Numbered from the stretch's first letter, positions 18,643 to 27,875 are shown. The stretch: DNA of 64,000 bases from Flagellimonas aurea (GCF_017313785.1 NZ_JAFLNL010000003.1:372001-436000), one strand, 5' to 3'. The notes: generated by a model not told the origin, from the sequence alone. Made by a program: numbers and translations.

Positions 18643-18666
18643 TTAGTTCGCAACATTCCGAACTAA
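18643..18666. promoter_or_regulatory. Palindromic operator of the RND operon
   Basis: Perfect 8-bp arms TTAGTTCG and CGAACTAA around 8 bases, 30 bp upstream of the regulator ATG. On the minus strand a TAATTTTG box follows at once, so the palindrome covers the upstream promoter element. A further GTTCG half-site lies at the start codon. Confidence 0.65.
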
Positions 18667-18875
18667 TTATGGTTAATTTTTTCTTAATGTTTTTTTAATT
18701 TGTTAAACACTGTTTATCAGTAATTTAATACATTGAAACTAAAAGACGCCTTACCAGACTCCAAGTAGCTTGTGCATCGCATCATTTCTATTTTGTTTGT
18801 ACCCTACAGTTGGTCGACCTTGCGCAGATGGCCTCCGCTACTTTTAAAAAAGGAAGAAAATTGATAATCTTTGGA

Positions 18876-19466
18876 TTATCCCAATAATTTGTTGTCATAA
18901 CCGGATACGGTAATGCCCCTTAAATTATAAATGATTAAATGTTTGAAGACGTCCGTATCGAGATACCGTTCAATGAAATAATTGTCCTTGAACAATATCT
19001 CCTCGAATTTATTAAAGTACAAATCGCAAAATAAATCCAATTTGACCTCATGAAGAATGAACCCATTTTTCTTTGCCTTTTCAAGTAAATCGTAAATAAC
19101 CGTTTTTATGATATGGGATCTAAAACCCTGAAAAACCTCGTAGGCGCTTGGGTAATATTTTTTGATTCCAAAAATAAAAGAGGGTCTGAATTTTTTCAAC
19201 CGTTCAAATCCATTTTCATAGATCAGCACTATACTGGTAATGGGGTCTTGATTCTCTTTGATGATCTGCTCCACTTCAAAAGCGAACTCATCGGTCAAAA
19301 CCTTGACACTCGCCATCACAAGATCCTCTTTGCCCTTGAAGTATTTATAAATGGTCTTTTTGGAGATTCCAAGTGTTTGGGCAATTTCATCCATCGTAAA
19401 ATGCTTGCTCCCGTATTTTGTAAAGCTTTCCACTGAACACCTGAGAATTTCCTTCTTGCCTATCAT
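18876..19466 (-). CDS. TetR family transcriptional regulator
   Basis: This 196-residue protein has the TetR N-terminal HTH: ILRCSVESFTKYGSKHFTMDEIAQTLGISKKTIYKYFKGKEDLV. The C-terminal ligand domain is variable and unplaced. It resembles Bacteroidota TetR proteins that sit near efflux genes. It lies upstream of, and points towards, the RND operon, with 260 bp between. No adjacent divergent target gene is present. Ligand unknown. Confidence 0.88.
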   Translation of the reverse strand: MIGKKEILRCSVESFTKYGSKHFTMDEIAQTLGISKKTIYKYFKGKEDLVMASVKVLTDEFAFEVEQIIKENQDPITSIVLIYENGFERLKKFRPSFIFGIKKYYPSAYEVFQGFRSHIIKTVIYDLLEKAKKNGFILHEVKLDLFCDLYFNKFEEILFKDNYFIERYLDTDVFKHLIIYNLRGITVSGYDNKLLG

Positions 19467-20010
19467 ACCGTAAAATTATTGTATTAATGTCAAGTACAAA
19501 ATTAATTATTGCTGATGTTTTGAATCTCCATTTTCCAATATGACCACAAATTCACAAGGCCCTTACTTCATTAATAAAGAATCCGCTTGATTCATTCCGC
19601 ATAAAAAAAACGACTAACCGAAATTTTGAAAATGCACCGTATCGAACATATTTTTCCTCTATATCAATCTTTAAATCCCTATTTCCACTCTACATTGTTA
19701 AGCATGGAAGAATCATCTAATTTTAAGATGACAACTTACCACCATGCAATAAACCTTGGAATAAGGGTTCAAGAAACATTCCAGCCGAAATGGTTTAATA
19801 TGGTCTGTTTTTCAAAACTCTCAAGTCATTCCCCCATTCCAATGGCGATAAAACCTAAAAAAAATCATGCCAAGGTCACTTGAATGTTCATTTCAATTAA
19901 TTTGTTCTTGTAACTACGTCAACTAAAAGTGTACTATTTTTTTAACAATTAAAGAAAAAGAACATTTGACTAATTTTAGTAGTATACTACAATAGAATAG
20001 TAGGTCTGAC
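19467..20010. other. Intergenic region with an HxlR-type palindrome
   Basis: No supported gene. Near its right end is a perfect 12-bp palindrome GTAGTATACTAC at 19979-19990, with a partial second site (GTGTACTA) about 50 bp upstream. These are placed as operators of the broken HxlR gene that follows. Confidence 0.4.
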
Positions 20011-20356
20011 ATGGATAGGAAAGAAGAAAAAATTAAAGATCGTAAAAAAGCAGGAATGGCCATACGGGATACTTTGGATGTGGTCGGGGGAAAGTGGAAA
20101 CTTATATTGATTTCTATTATGCGTGAGGGGCCAGTAAGGTTCAAAATTGTCGAAAGTGGCAAAGATAATGTCTAGAATCCTATCCAAAGAAGTGAAAGAG
20201 CATAGAATGAACGACCTGGTAGAACGAAAAGTTAATGAAACCCGCCCAATAAATGTGGAATATTCGTTGCCCCTTTATTGTAAAACCCTGGACAGTGTCA
20301 TTAATTCCATGTTGGATCGGGGCATTCAGCATAGAAAAAACATTCTTGCCAAATAG
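20011..20356 (+). pseudogene. HxlR family regulator, frameshifted
   Basis: The first frame (20011-20175) reads MDRKEEKIKDRKKAG then LDVVGGKWKLILISIMREGPVRFK, a typical HxlR start, and stops at TAG. The second frame (from about 20147 to 20356) carries the rest: ILSKEVKEHRMNDLVERKV, NVEYSLPLYCKTLDSVIN and HRKNILAK. Joining them after RFKI restores a full HxlR domain of about 110 residues. A single-base indel near 20147 explains it. Unusual residues in the second part suggest true decay more than a read error, but resequencing is the only test. Three intact HxlR genes lie within 12 kb. Confidence 0.75.
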
Positions 20357-20696
20357 TGGTTTAAACACAATCTAATTCTATGGCAGTGGTCACTCCGTAC
20401 AGCATCGCCTTCATTAAGACCAACTTGATCAACGGACTCACCCCTCGCATTAAGGTTATCTATAACGATTTCCAAAAAAAATGGCGGAACGGTGCCTCTT
20501 CTAAATTTAATTTCACGAACTGATTTAAGTTTAAATGTTTGCTTAAAAACCAACTTTTTAATCTCCCATTTTTGTGTATTCCCTGCTCAAACCTTCCTCA
20601 ATGATTTAAGAACGCCATTAAACATTCAGAAAATCCCTAACTTTCAGTTGTATGAAAATAATTTAAGTCAGTTTGTCTAAAAAAATGTAACCACGA
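20357..20696. other. Intergenic region, no recognised gene
   Basis: About 340 bases between the broken HxlR gene and the Crp/Fnr-type gene. Frames in it have no recognisable domains and no repeat was seen. Confidence 0.4.
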
Positions 20697-21263
20697 ATGA
20701 TCGGTTTTATCAACAAGTTTAAGGAGTACAAGGCTATGTCCCCTATAATCGAGAAAGAACTTTTGTCCAAGATAAAGGTGCTCCATAAAAGAAAGGGGGA
20801 TTTTTTATACCGTGAAAATCAATTCCCGAACAGTGTTTATCTGATAACAAAAGGATGCTTAAGGACATTTTACCATAAAAATGGGAAGGAGAAAAACACC
20901 ATGTTCATTTTTGAAAATTTAATTTTTGGATCCACCTCAAGTGTATTTTTAGAACTACCTTCCATCGACAGTGCCCAGTTCCTGGAAGACTCAACCATAG
21001 AATATGTCTACCATCCAGATTTGGTAGCCCTATATAACAAATACACGGAAATGGAAACTTACAGAAGAAAAATAGCCGAAGAATATTGCATCTTTCTCGA
21101 AGAAAAAATAAGGCTTACGGAAAACACTGCCACGGACAAATATAGGATAATAGTTGAAAGGTTTCCCCATATCCTTCAAAGGGTCAGCCTTCAGGATATC
21201 GCCAACCTTTTGAATATCAGCCAAGAAACACTGAGCAGGATAAGGGCCAATATCCGTTTTTGA
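20697..21263 (+). CDS. Crp/Fnr family (cyclic-nucleotide-binding fold) regulator
   Basis: This 188-residue protein has an N-terminal cupin-like sensor (about 20-115: RKGDFLYRENQFPNSVYLITKGCLRTFYHKNGKEKNT has the RxGE-less variant loop common in Bacteroidota). A connecting helix and a C-terminal helix-turn-helix follow (VSLQDIANLLNISQETLSRIRANI). The PRAARS-type cAMP-binding motif is absent, so cAMP binding is unlikely. It is 66 bp upstream of the lipocalin-like gene in the same direction and probably regulates or accompanies it. Effector unknown. Confidence 0.85.
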   Translation: MIGFINKFKEYKAMSPIIEKELLSKIKVLHKRKGDFLYRENQFPNSVYLITKGCLRTFYHKNGKEKNTMFIFENLIFGSTSSVFLELPSIDSAQFLEDSTIEYVYHPDLVALYNKYTEMETYRRKIAEEYCIFLEEKIRLTENTATDKYRIIVERFPHILQRVSLQDIANLLNISQETLSRIRANIRF

Positions 21264-21329
21264 CTTATGTCAAAAAATGTGGCCCAAATGCTTTTTACTT
21301 TTAAGGTATAATCTTTAAAAGTAGTAAAA

Positions 21330-22343
21330 ATGAAAACAGGTTCAAAAAAATTAAGTATCCCCCATTTGATAGACGCAGAACGTGATTTGGCCTTTAAACC
21401 CGACATGGGCACCAATTCCTTCTTTGCCATTGCCGATGTTGAAACAGAAGAAGGCAGAAAATTCAACATTCTCATCCACCAACTTGAAGTACCGGCACCC
21501 GCTGGAGTACCTCGAAAATTCCTCAGCATTTTCAATGTATTTGATATAGATAATGGGACATTTAAAAGCGATGAGATTATTCATTCAGAGGAAGAGGTAA
21601 AATACGAAACCGATTGCATGTTCATTGAGATGCCGAATAGCAAAATAAGTGGGGATTTGCACGCCATTAAGGCCTCTGCCAATTTCGACTGGGGCTCGGT
21701 GGAACTTGATATGCAGTTTCCCGGGGAGGTCATCTACAATGGCGGGACCGGGGTCTTCGATTTTGTGGGCAATATTCCCACAGGACAATACTCCGTAACC
21801 AAAGGATTGGGCAGTGGCACTTTAAACTTCAACGGCGAGACCCATAAGGTTTTTGGCAAAACATGGTATGACAGGCAATGGTTCTGGCGCCATGATTTCT
21901 TTGGAAACAAAGAAAAGCCAATGAAAGGAACCTTTCAGGAACAGGACATGTACTGGACATGGATGAACCTTACACTCGATAACGGAGATGTATTGGGTTT
22001 ATGGGATATCTATCTTTATGGAAAACTATCCAGTTGGGTGACCATGGCAGAACCGGATTGTTCCCATATTGTTGCAAATGTCGAACCTCTTGCCGAATCT
22101 GCAAGCGAGTTCTGGATAAGCCCAATGGGGCAACGCTATCCGACCAATTGGGTCATCAAGATACCCGAACTGGAGGCTGAACTGATCGTAAGGGCAATCA
22201 AAAAAGAACAGGAAGTGCCTTCTGACATTTTACCTAAATACGAAGGCTTATGCAATATTACCGGAACTTTTAGAGGAAAACCTGTAACAGGGTACAACCT
22301 TGTTGAAATGGTGGGCAACTGGAACAAGGACAGAATGTTCTGA
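21330..22343 (+). CDS. CrtC/AttH-type lipocalin-like protein
   Basis: This 337-residue protein contains two lipocalin-like halves. Signatures are LHAIKASANFDWGSVELDMQF, YYxQ-like SVTKGLGSGTLNFNG, KVFGKTWYDRQWFWRHDFFG (the W-x-D-x-Q motif of the family) and WTWMNLTLDNGDVLGLWDIY. Relatives include carotenoid 1,2-hydratase (CrtC) and the AttH family. No signal peptide is apparent. Hydratase or ligand-binding activity on a hydrophobic substrate is plausible, but there are no carotenoid genes nearby, so the substrate is open. Confidence 0.75.
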   Translation: MKTGSKKLSIPHLIDAERDLAFKPDMGTNSFFAIADVETEEGRKFNILIHQLEVPAPAGVPRKFLSIFNVFDIDNGTFKSDEIIHSEEEVKYETDCMFIEMPNSKISGDLHAIKASANFDWGSVELDMQFPGEVIYNGGTGVFDFVGNIPTGQYSVTKGLGSGTLNFNGETHKVFGKTWYDRQWFWRHDFFGNKEKPMKGTFQEQDMYWTWMNLTLDNGDVLGLWDIYLYGKLSSWVTMAEPDCSHIVANVEPLAESASEFWISPMGQRYPTNWVIKIPELEAELIVRAIKKEQEVPSDILPKYEGLCNITGTFRGKPVTGYNLVEMVGNWNKDRMF

Positions 22344-22376
22344 TTTTCTGTGTATTTTTATGTTAGACATTGGAAC

Positions 22377-22401
22377 GGGCTGGATTTTAAAAATCCAGCC
22401 C
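22377..22401 (+). terminator. Terminator after the lipocalin-like gene
   Basis: Stem GGGCTGGATT / AATCCAGCCC with a 5-base loop, 33 bp past the stop codon. Confidence 0.7.
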
Positions 22402-22530
22402 ACTTCTTCCAACCCTGAACCATTCTAATGGATTAGGTTCAAGGCCATATCGATAATTTATAATCAACTGGAAAACAATACTGTGAAATCAAATCGGTCA
22501 GAAGTTAAAAACCATAGAAAAAACAAAGAA

Positions 22531-23152
22531 ATAGAAAAAATCATTCAATTTTCGACAACCAACGAAAGTGATGTGTTTTAAGCATTGGAAACGCTACAGG
22601 AACTAAACGGAAAAAGGAGACATAAACCTTACGGATTATATAATTATCAAAAAGGAAGAAAATGGAAAAGTCAACCTCAAGGAAAATACCTACAGTGGGT
22701 TTGGTGGAACATTGGGTTCATTGGCAGGTCTGAACACCGATACAATCAATTCAATGAGTACCAATGAACTGCTCGAAAAAGTATCCACTGATTTGTCCAA
22801 TGGAAAGGTCATGGTGGTCGCCCACATTTTTGAGCAATAGGAAACTCCGTTGAATTCGAGTATTGGGGCGTTGGCAGAAATCTCTCTTGTAGATAAAGAT
22901 GAAGAAATATCCAAGGCCATCGAAGCCGACCTTGATGCGAAGCATAAGGAAATAGAAGAAGCCAAGGAGAATGTCAAAAACGCCGTTGGCGATGCCAAGC
23001 AAAATGCCCGAAGCAAATTGGACGTGCTTGGGGATCAGAGGGACGAAAAACAAAAGAAGTATCGAGATAAAATGAACGCCAAAAAAAACACCTTGAAGAC
23101 TTGGTTGTCCAACACCCAAGAAAAAATCAAAATTACTATTGACAAGGATTAA
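22531..23152 (+). pseudogene. DUF1269-type membrane protein gene, decayed
   Basis: Conceptual reading begins IEKIIQFSTTNESDVF with ATA where ATG is expected, stops at TAA (22579-22581) and resumes ALETLQELN. It shifts frame near 22610 into DYIIIKKEENGKVNLKEN, runs through ELLEKVSTDLSNGKVMVVAHIFEQ, hits TAG at 22838-22840, and resumes ETPLNSSIGALAEI through a charged coiled coil to LSNTQEKIKITIDKD. The order matches DUF1269 proteins, but the glycine-rich membrane core between the two halves is missing. Four separate lesions make this a real pseudogene, not a sequencing error. Confidence 0.7.
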
Positions 23153-23509
23153 TTCTTTTTACGGCTGTAAATCTTCAACCAAAAGTGGACTGAACTTAGC
23201 CAAAAAATATTTATTAAATATTTGATTTAATCAATTGATCCATTTTAAAAAATCCCACTTCACAATCTTGTAATAGATGCCTGATATGTTTTTCTATGGT
23301 ATCCGAAAACCACTTGGCAAGGCCACTTTCATACTATCATGAAGTACTGATGAATCGAACCATGTACAAGTATTATTCCTCATACTTGATATGATTATGT
23401 CCATTTAAAAAGAGTCACTATAGTATTAAAAGTCTTGCCAACCCAAATATCAATTACTTGGCAATTTAAATAAAGGCATCAATTATATTTGTGCCAATAA
23501 TCATCATTG
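23153..23509. other. Intergenic region, no recognised gene
   Basis: About 360 bases between the DUF1269 pseudogene and the acyltransferase gene; nothing recognised. Confidence 0.4.
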
Positions 23510-24409
23510 ATGCAACTGACAGTATATATCCTTGTTTATCCATGGCTCTGGCTCATTTCCAGATTACCCTTTAAAATCATCTACTTTATTTCAGATGGCC
23601 TCTTCCTACTTGTGTACTATGTAATAGGATATCGCAAAAAGGTTGTTCGCTACAACTTGGCACTTGTTTTCCCTGAAAAGCCCCAAGAACGACGTCTGCA
23701 TATTGAAAAAAGGTTTTATCGTCATATGTGCGATATGTTTTTGGAGATGATAAAGACTATGGGAATTTCCAACGAAGAGCTTCAAAGACGGTTTACCTTT
23801 GATAATTTGGGTCTACTACACCGGCTCGAAGCCAGAAACAGAAGTGTCATGCTCATGTTTCCACATTATGCCAGCTGGGAATGGGTCATCGCTTTGGATA
23901 CACACATTGGTTCCAAGGGATATGCCATCTACCAGAAATTGGGAAATAAATATTTTGATCAACTGGTACGTAATATCCGTCAAAAATTTGATACCACCTT
24001 GATCACTACCAAAGAAACCTGGGCCCTTGTGGACCAAAACAAACGTGCGGGTATACTTGGGACATATGGGATTTTGAGCGATCAATCACCTATGGTGAAA
24101 AAGGCCTTGTTATGGACATCCTTTATGGGGATAACCGTTCCGGCGCACACAGGAGCTGAAACATTGTGCAGAAAACTGGATCTGGCCGCTGTTTACTTAA
24201 AAGTCAATAAAATAAAACGTGGCCACTATCATGGTTCTTTCAAGTTGATCACTGAACATGCAAAAGAAATGAAAAGGTTTGAACTCACTGAATCCTTCCT
24301 GAAAATGACTGAGGAATCCATTAAAGAAGCACCTGAATACTATCTATGGACCCACAAACGCTGGAAACATATGGGCAAAACACCTAGAACATCCAAACAA
24401 AACCAATAG
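23510..24409 (+). CDS. Lysophospholipid / lipid A acyltransferase family (HtrB/LpxL-like)
   Basis: This 299-residue inner-membrane-associated acyltransferase has an N-terminal hydrophobic anchor (LTVYILVYPWLWLISRLPFKIIYFISDGLFLLVYY). The catalytic H-x4-E is in MFPHYASWEW, and a downstream block (GILSDQSP, FMGITVPAHTGAETLCRKLDLAAVYLKV, EYYLWTHKRWKH) matches the LpxL/HtrB family. It transfers an acyl chain to lipid A precursors or a related lipid. The start is ATG 23510; a TTG directly before it is less likely. It stands alone between a pseudogene and an HxlR gene. Confidence 0.9.
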   Translation: MQLTVYILVYPWLWLISRLPFKIIYFISDGLFLLVYYVIGYRKKVVRYNLALVFPEKPQERRLHIEKRFYRHMCDMFLEMIKTMGISNEELQRRFTFDNLGLLHRLEARNRSVMLMFPHYASWEWVIALDTHIGSKGYAIYQKLGNKYFDQLVRNIRQKFDTTLITTKETWALVDQNKRAGILGTYGILSDQSPMVKKALLWTSFMGITVPAHTGAETLCRKLDLAAVYLKVNKIKRGHYHGSFKLITEHAKEMKRFELTESFLKMTEESIKEAPEYYLWTHKRWKHMGKTPRTSKQNQ

Positions 24410-24651
24410 AAAACAGGCAATGGAAACCAAATGTAATTTTGGATCAGGGGTTGTGCCCAATTCAATTCTTCAAATATTATCTGGACATCATTTTCAAAAA
24501 AGTAAAATCACCCTGTTGCTCCCATAGCGGAAAAATGTTACCAAGTCCAATAAAGAAAAAATGACAGCAACTTAGAGAGAACATTGTTGTTTTCAAAGTA
24601 AAAACGCTGCTATTGTTTGAATACAAAGGGCTGCCTTTTACACATAGCGAG

Positions 24652-24981
24652 TTACTTTTTTACTATTCTCCTATTGTTGTTCCCCCAGATGGCCATTTCA
24701 TTGAATACATCCCAAAGACTCTTACCTTCCGGGGTCAAAGTATATTCGACCCTAGGGGGAATCTCCTTGTATTTTCTTCGGATCAATAGTCCATCCGATT
24801 CCAATTCCCTTAACTGTTCGGTAAGTACTTTTCTTGAAATGTTCGGGATACGTACCGCCAAGGCCCCAAATCGCTTGGTTCCGGACATGAGCACATATAA
24901 AATAATCGGCTTCCATTTTCCGCCAATGACCTCAAGGGTTGCCGTTACCGGGCAATCATAAAACTCCATATTGGCTTTCAT
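24652..24981 (-). CDS. HxlR family transcriptional regulator (first cassette)
   Basis: This 109-residue winged helix has C11 in FYDCPVTATLEVIGGKWKPII (the redox-active Cys position in HxlR/HypR-type proteins), the recognition region NISRKVLTEQLRELESDGLLIRR and the wing PPRVEYTLTPEG. It is divergent from an NmrA-type reductase gene with a 123-bp intergenic region full of GTAAC half-sites. Many HxlR proteins sense electrophiles or oxidants through that Cys and control adjacent reductases, which fits here. The inducer is not known. Confidence 0.92.
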   Translation of the reverse strand: MKANMEFYDCPVTATLEVIGGKWKPIILYVLMSGTKRFGALAVRIPNISRKVLTEQLRELESDGLLIRRKYKEIPPRVEYTLTPEGKSLWDVFNEMAIWGNNNRRIVKK

Positions 24982-24986
24982 TTAGA

Positions 24987-25060
24987 GTTACCTTTTTGTT
25001 ACCACTATTTTTCCGACTTCAACCATTTAACTGTAACTTATTTGAACTATTATTAGTTAC
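24987..25060. promoter_or_regulatory. HxlR-type half-site cluster
   Basis: GTTACC occurs at 24987-24992 and 24998-25003 as a direct repeat, followed by GTAACT ... AGTTAC as an inverted pair (about 25033-25060). The sites lie between the divergent HxlR gene and the NmrA-type gene. Similar GGTAAC pairs occur at 31529-31546. Confidence 0.45.
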
Positions 25061-25104
25061 TTTGAGAAACAAATATAATCCATATTTAAAGTTATTCAAA
25101 CAAA

Positions 25105-25977
25105 ATGATACTAATCACAGGGGCCACAGGGCACTATGGAGCTACGGCCATAAATTCCCTTTTACAAAAAGGAATCAAGTCCCGTCAAATCTCTGCCCTT
25201 GTCAGGAATTTGGAAAAATCCGAAGACCTAAGAAACAAGGGCGTTAATATAAAACTGGGGGATTATTCGGGTTACGAATCATTGGTAGCTGCATTTGAGG
25301 GAACGGAAACCCTTCTCTTTATTTCCGGCACAGAGATATCCACCCGCCTCAAACAACATGAGAATGTCGTTAGGGCGGCTAAAAAAGCAGGCATCCAACA
25401 TATCGTGTATACAAGTTTTCAACGCAGGAACGAAACCGACACCTCCCCATTGGGGCTTTTGGCACATTCCCATTTACAGACAGAAAAAATGATAAAGGAA
25501 AGCGGCCTTAGATATACCATTTTAAAAAACAACCTGTACATGGATTACATTCCATTTTTTTTAGGGGATAAGTTTTTGGAGACAGGCTACATATACCTAC
25601 CCGCTGCCAATGGTAAAATAAGTCCCGCTTTACGTTCAGAGTATGCTGAAGCTACCGCCAGCATACTGGCCAACCCTTCTGCACACATAAACAAAGCCTA
25701 TGATTTTACCAATGTTGAAGCATATGACTACAGGGAGATAGCGACGTTCATTTCTGAAATCACGGGAAAAGACGTGCAATACCGGGCGCCAACCGCCGAT
25801 GAATTCACTCAAACTTTGGTTAATTCAGGAGTTCCGATGGAGGAGATTGGATTGATGACCCAATTTTCCATGGCTCAGGCACAAGGTGAACTGGATGTTG
25901 CCAGCACCGATTTGGAAAATCTCTTAGGCAGAAAACCAACAACATTAAAAGCTTATCTCGAAACTATTTATCACTAA
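25105..25977 (+). CDS. NmrA-type SDR oxidoreductase (QOR2/YtfG-like), copy 1
   Basis: This 290-residue Rossmann protein opens MILITGATGHYGATAINSLLQKG, the dinucleotide loop GATGxxG. It continues with the atypical-SDR pattern of NADPH:quinone reductase 2 (LLFISGTEISTRLKQHENVVRAAKKAGIQHIVYTSF and LKNNLYMDYIPFFLG). Such enzymes reduce quinones or act as NADPH sensors. It is followed after 10 bp by a small NAD(P)-binding protein, and the pair recurs at 32183-33720 with strong similarity. It is divergent from an HxlR regulator. Confidence 0.9.
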   Translation: MILITGATGHYGATAINSLLQKGIKSRQISALVRNLEKSEDLRNKGVNIKLGDYSGYESLVAAFEGTETLLFISGTEISTRLKQHENVVRAAKKAGIQHIVYTSFQRRNETDTSPLGLLAHSHLQTEKMIKESGLRYTILKNNLYMDYIPFFLGDKFLETGYIYLPAANGKISPALRSEYAEATASILANPSAHINKAYDFTNVEAYDYREIATFISEITGKDVQYRAPTADEFTQTLVNSGVPMEEIGLMTQFSMAQAQGELDVASTDLENLLGRKPTTLKAYLETIYH

Positions 25978-25987
25978 AAAAATAAAA

Positions 25988-26620
25988 ATGAAAATTACCG
26001 TAATTGGAGCATCTGCAGGAATCGGTTTAGAGACCGTATATAGAGCATTAGACCGAAACCACAAAATAACCGCCCTTTCCCGATCGGAAATAACGATTGA
26101 TCATTCCAATTTCCAATCCATTTCGGGCAGCGCCACCAACAGAACCGATTTGCTTGACGCCCTGGAAGGTGCCGACGCGGTCATCGTGACCTTGGGAACG
26201 GGTACCAGCACCAAAGCCACCACACTATTTTCGGACTTTGCAAAATTATTGGTCGATATCCAAGCTGAAAAAGCTCTTGACATCCCTTTTGTTCTCGTAA
26301 CCGGATTTGGTGCTGGAGAAAGTATCCATTTTGTGCCAGAACCAGTAAGACAAATGATGGAAACCGTCCTGAAGGATGTATATGCCGATAAGTCTAAAAT
26401 GGAGGAAATCATCGAAGGAACCGAGATGAACTGGATCATTGTGCGTCCCGGTTTACTTTTGGACGGCCCACTGACCCAAGAATATATTATCGAGGACCAA
26501 CTGTACAAAGGCATTGAAGTAGGTGAAATTAACAGGACGGATGTGGCCGATTTCCTAGTCAAACAAGCCGAGGAACCAAAAAAGACAAAAACCTATTACA
26601 CCATACGATCCAAAAGATAG
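25988..26620 (+). CDS. NAD(P)-binding Rossmann protein (atypical SDR), copy 1
   Basis: This 210-residue protein begins MKITVIGASAGIGLETV with an intact GASxGIG nucleotide loop. It carries LVTGFGAGES and MNWIIVRPGLLLDGPLT, as in NAD(P)H-binding/flavin-reductase-like SDRs. It sits 10 bp behind the NmrA-type gene and 37 bp before a YceI gene, forming a three-gene unit. Its paralogue follows the second NmrA copy. Substrate unknown. Confidence 0.88.
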   Translation: MKITVIGASAGIGLETVYRALDRNHKITALSRSEITIDHSNFQSISGSATNRTDLLDALEGADAVIVTLGTGTSTKATTLFSDFAKLLVDIQAEKALDIPFVLVTGFGAGESIHFVPEPVRQMMETVLKDVYADKSKMEEIIEGTEMNWIIVRPGLLLDGPLTQEYIIEDQLYKGIEVGEINRTDVADFLVKQAEEPKKTKTYYTIRSKR

Positions 26621-26657
26621 ACCATAACTGAAAAGTAGAACCCTTAATACAACAACC

Positions 26658-27239
26658 ATGATGAAAAAACACGGATTATTCATTGCAATTTTAGCTGCTT
26701 TATCACTAACTGCCTTTACAGTGCAGGAACTTTGGATACTAGATCGACCACATTCTGAATTGGGTTTCAGCATTACGCATTTGGGCATATCGGATATTTC
26801 CGGGACCTTCGATGATTTTGAGGCTACCATAGAAAGTTCCGAAACGGATTTTAGTGATGCCCATGTGGAAGCGGTCATACAGGTAGCTTCGATCAACACG
26901 AACAACAGCTACCGGGATGACCATTTAAAGGGTCCCGATTTCTTTGAAGTAGAACGATATCCTCTAATAACCTTTAAGAGTAAGAATGTTAAACGTGTAG
27001 GAGAGGGTAAATTTAAACTCTCTGGCGAATTGACCGTAAAGGATATCACCAAAAATGTTGACATGGATATGTGGTATCGGGGCACAGTTGAAAACCCTCA
27101 GAACCAAAAAACTACAGCGGGCATCAAATTGTCAGGAACCATTAAACGGTCTGATTTCAATATAGGCACAAAATATCCCGAAGCCATGCTAAGTGAAGAA
27201 GTACACTTGGACATCAATGCTGAATATCAAAAAAAATAA
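26658..27239 (+). CDS. YceI family protein, exported
   Basis: This 193-residue lipocalin-like protein has a signal peptide (MMKKHGLFIAILAALSLTAFTVQ). It is followed by WILDRPHSELGFSITHLGISDISGTF, DDHLKGPDFFEVERYPLITFKSKN and GELTVKDITKNVDM, the YceI core. YceI proteins bind isoprenoid quinones or similar lipids in the periplasm and are stress-linked. Placed after two quinone-reductase-like SDRs under an HxlR regulator, a quinone-related role is attractive but inferred. A strong terminator follows. Confidence 0.92.
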   Translation: MMKKHGLFIAILAALSLTAFTVQELWILDRPHSELGFSITHLGISDISGTFDDFEATIESSETDFSDAHVEAVIQVASINTNNSYRDDHLKGPDFFEVERYPLITFKSKNVKRVGEGKFKLSGELTVKDITKNVDMDMWYRGTVENPQNQKTTAGIKLSGTIKRSDFNIGTKYPEAMLSEEVHLDINAEYQKK

Positions 27240-27285
27240 TGCTACATACACATTTTTTTCATTTTGTATATGTTTTGAGTTGAGC

Positions 27286-27313
27286 AGCACCCTGTTTGGC
27301 AGAACAGGGTGCT
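27286..27313 (+). terminator. Terminator after yceI-like gene
   Basis: Stem AGCACCCTGTT / AACAGGGTGCT (11 bp, perfect) with a 6-base loop. The following run is AAAATATT, so termination may work better with the U-poor tail replaced by the stem strength. Confidence 0.7.
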
Positions 27314-27490
27314 AAAATATTAAAGATAAGGTCTGTTCAAAACAAAACAAGAATCCAAAATTCTGGAAATGCCTACCTGGTTTCGCATCAACACCGATAC
27401 ACCGATGCTCTTGCTTAATTAGAAAACACCAAGCCATTACATATGTTTTCCAAATGTACCATCCTTATCATCGTCCTTGACGGTGTACCT

Positions 27491-27823
27491 TCATAAAAGA
27501 TGGGCCCTACCAAACTCTTCTAATTTATCTATAATGGGCAAAGAATTATAACCTATATTCGTCAAACTATATTCGACACGAGGCGGAATTTCCGGATAGG
27601 CCTTTTTATGTACCAATTTATGCTCTACAAGTTGATTTAAGGTTTGTATGAGCATTTTTTCTGAAATACCTGGTATAGATCTTTTTAGCTCTCCATATCG
27701 TATGATCCGATTGTTAATCTGATATAAGATAATCAAGGGCCATTTACCTCCCAAAATGGATAATGATGCCTTAACCGGGCATTTTTCATCGGATATATCA
27801 ATTTTTTTTTGACTGTAATTCAT
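27491..27823 (-). CDS. HxlR family transcriptional regulator (second)
   Basis: This 110-residue winged-helix protein has KCPVKASLSILGGKWPLIILYQIN with the conserved Cys, GISEKMLIQTLNQLVEHKLVHKK as the recognition block and PPRVEYSLTNIGYNSLP as the wing. It is divergent from an alpha/beta hydrolase gene that leads a hydrolase / DsbA-like / SDR run. The 105-bp intergenic region has direct repeats GTTAGTAC (27849-27856) and GTCAGTAC (27868-27875). Confidence 0.92.
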   Translation of the reverse strand: MNYSQKKIDISDEKCPVKASLSILGGKWPLIILYQINNRIIRYGELKRSIPGISEKMLIQTLNQLVEHKLVHKKAYPEIPPRVEYSLTNIGYNSLPIIDKLEEFGRAHLL

Positions 27824-27848
27824 TACTATACTTAATTTTTACTTTTAT

Positions 27849-27875
27849 GTTAGTACCCTACTTATATGTCAGTAC
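27849..27875. promoter_or_regulatory. Direct-repeat operator between HxlR and hydrolase genes
   Basis: GTTAGTAC and GTCAGTAC are spaced 19 bp start to start, about two helical turns. AGTA-CCC-TACT also forms a small palindrome inside. Inferred HxlR binding site. Confidence 0.4.

Noticed and set aside
19626..19883. 85-codon plus-strand frame before the broken HxlR gene
   Set aside because: Starts at TTG, no recognisable domain, no conserved features.
22585..22767. Separate small gene in the DUF1269 remnant
   Set aside because: It is one out-of-frame piece of the pseudogene at 22531-23152.
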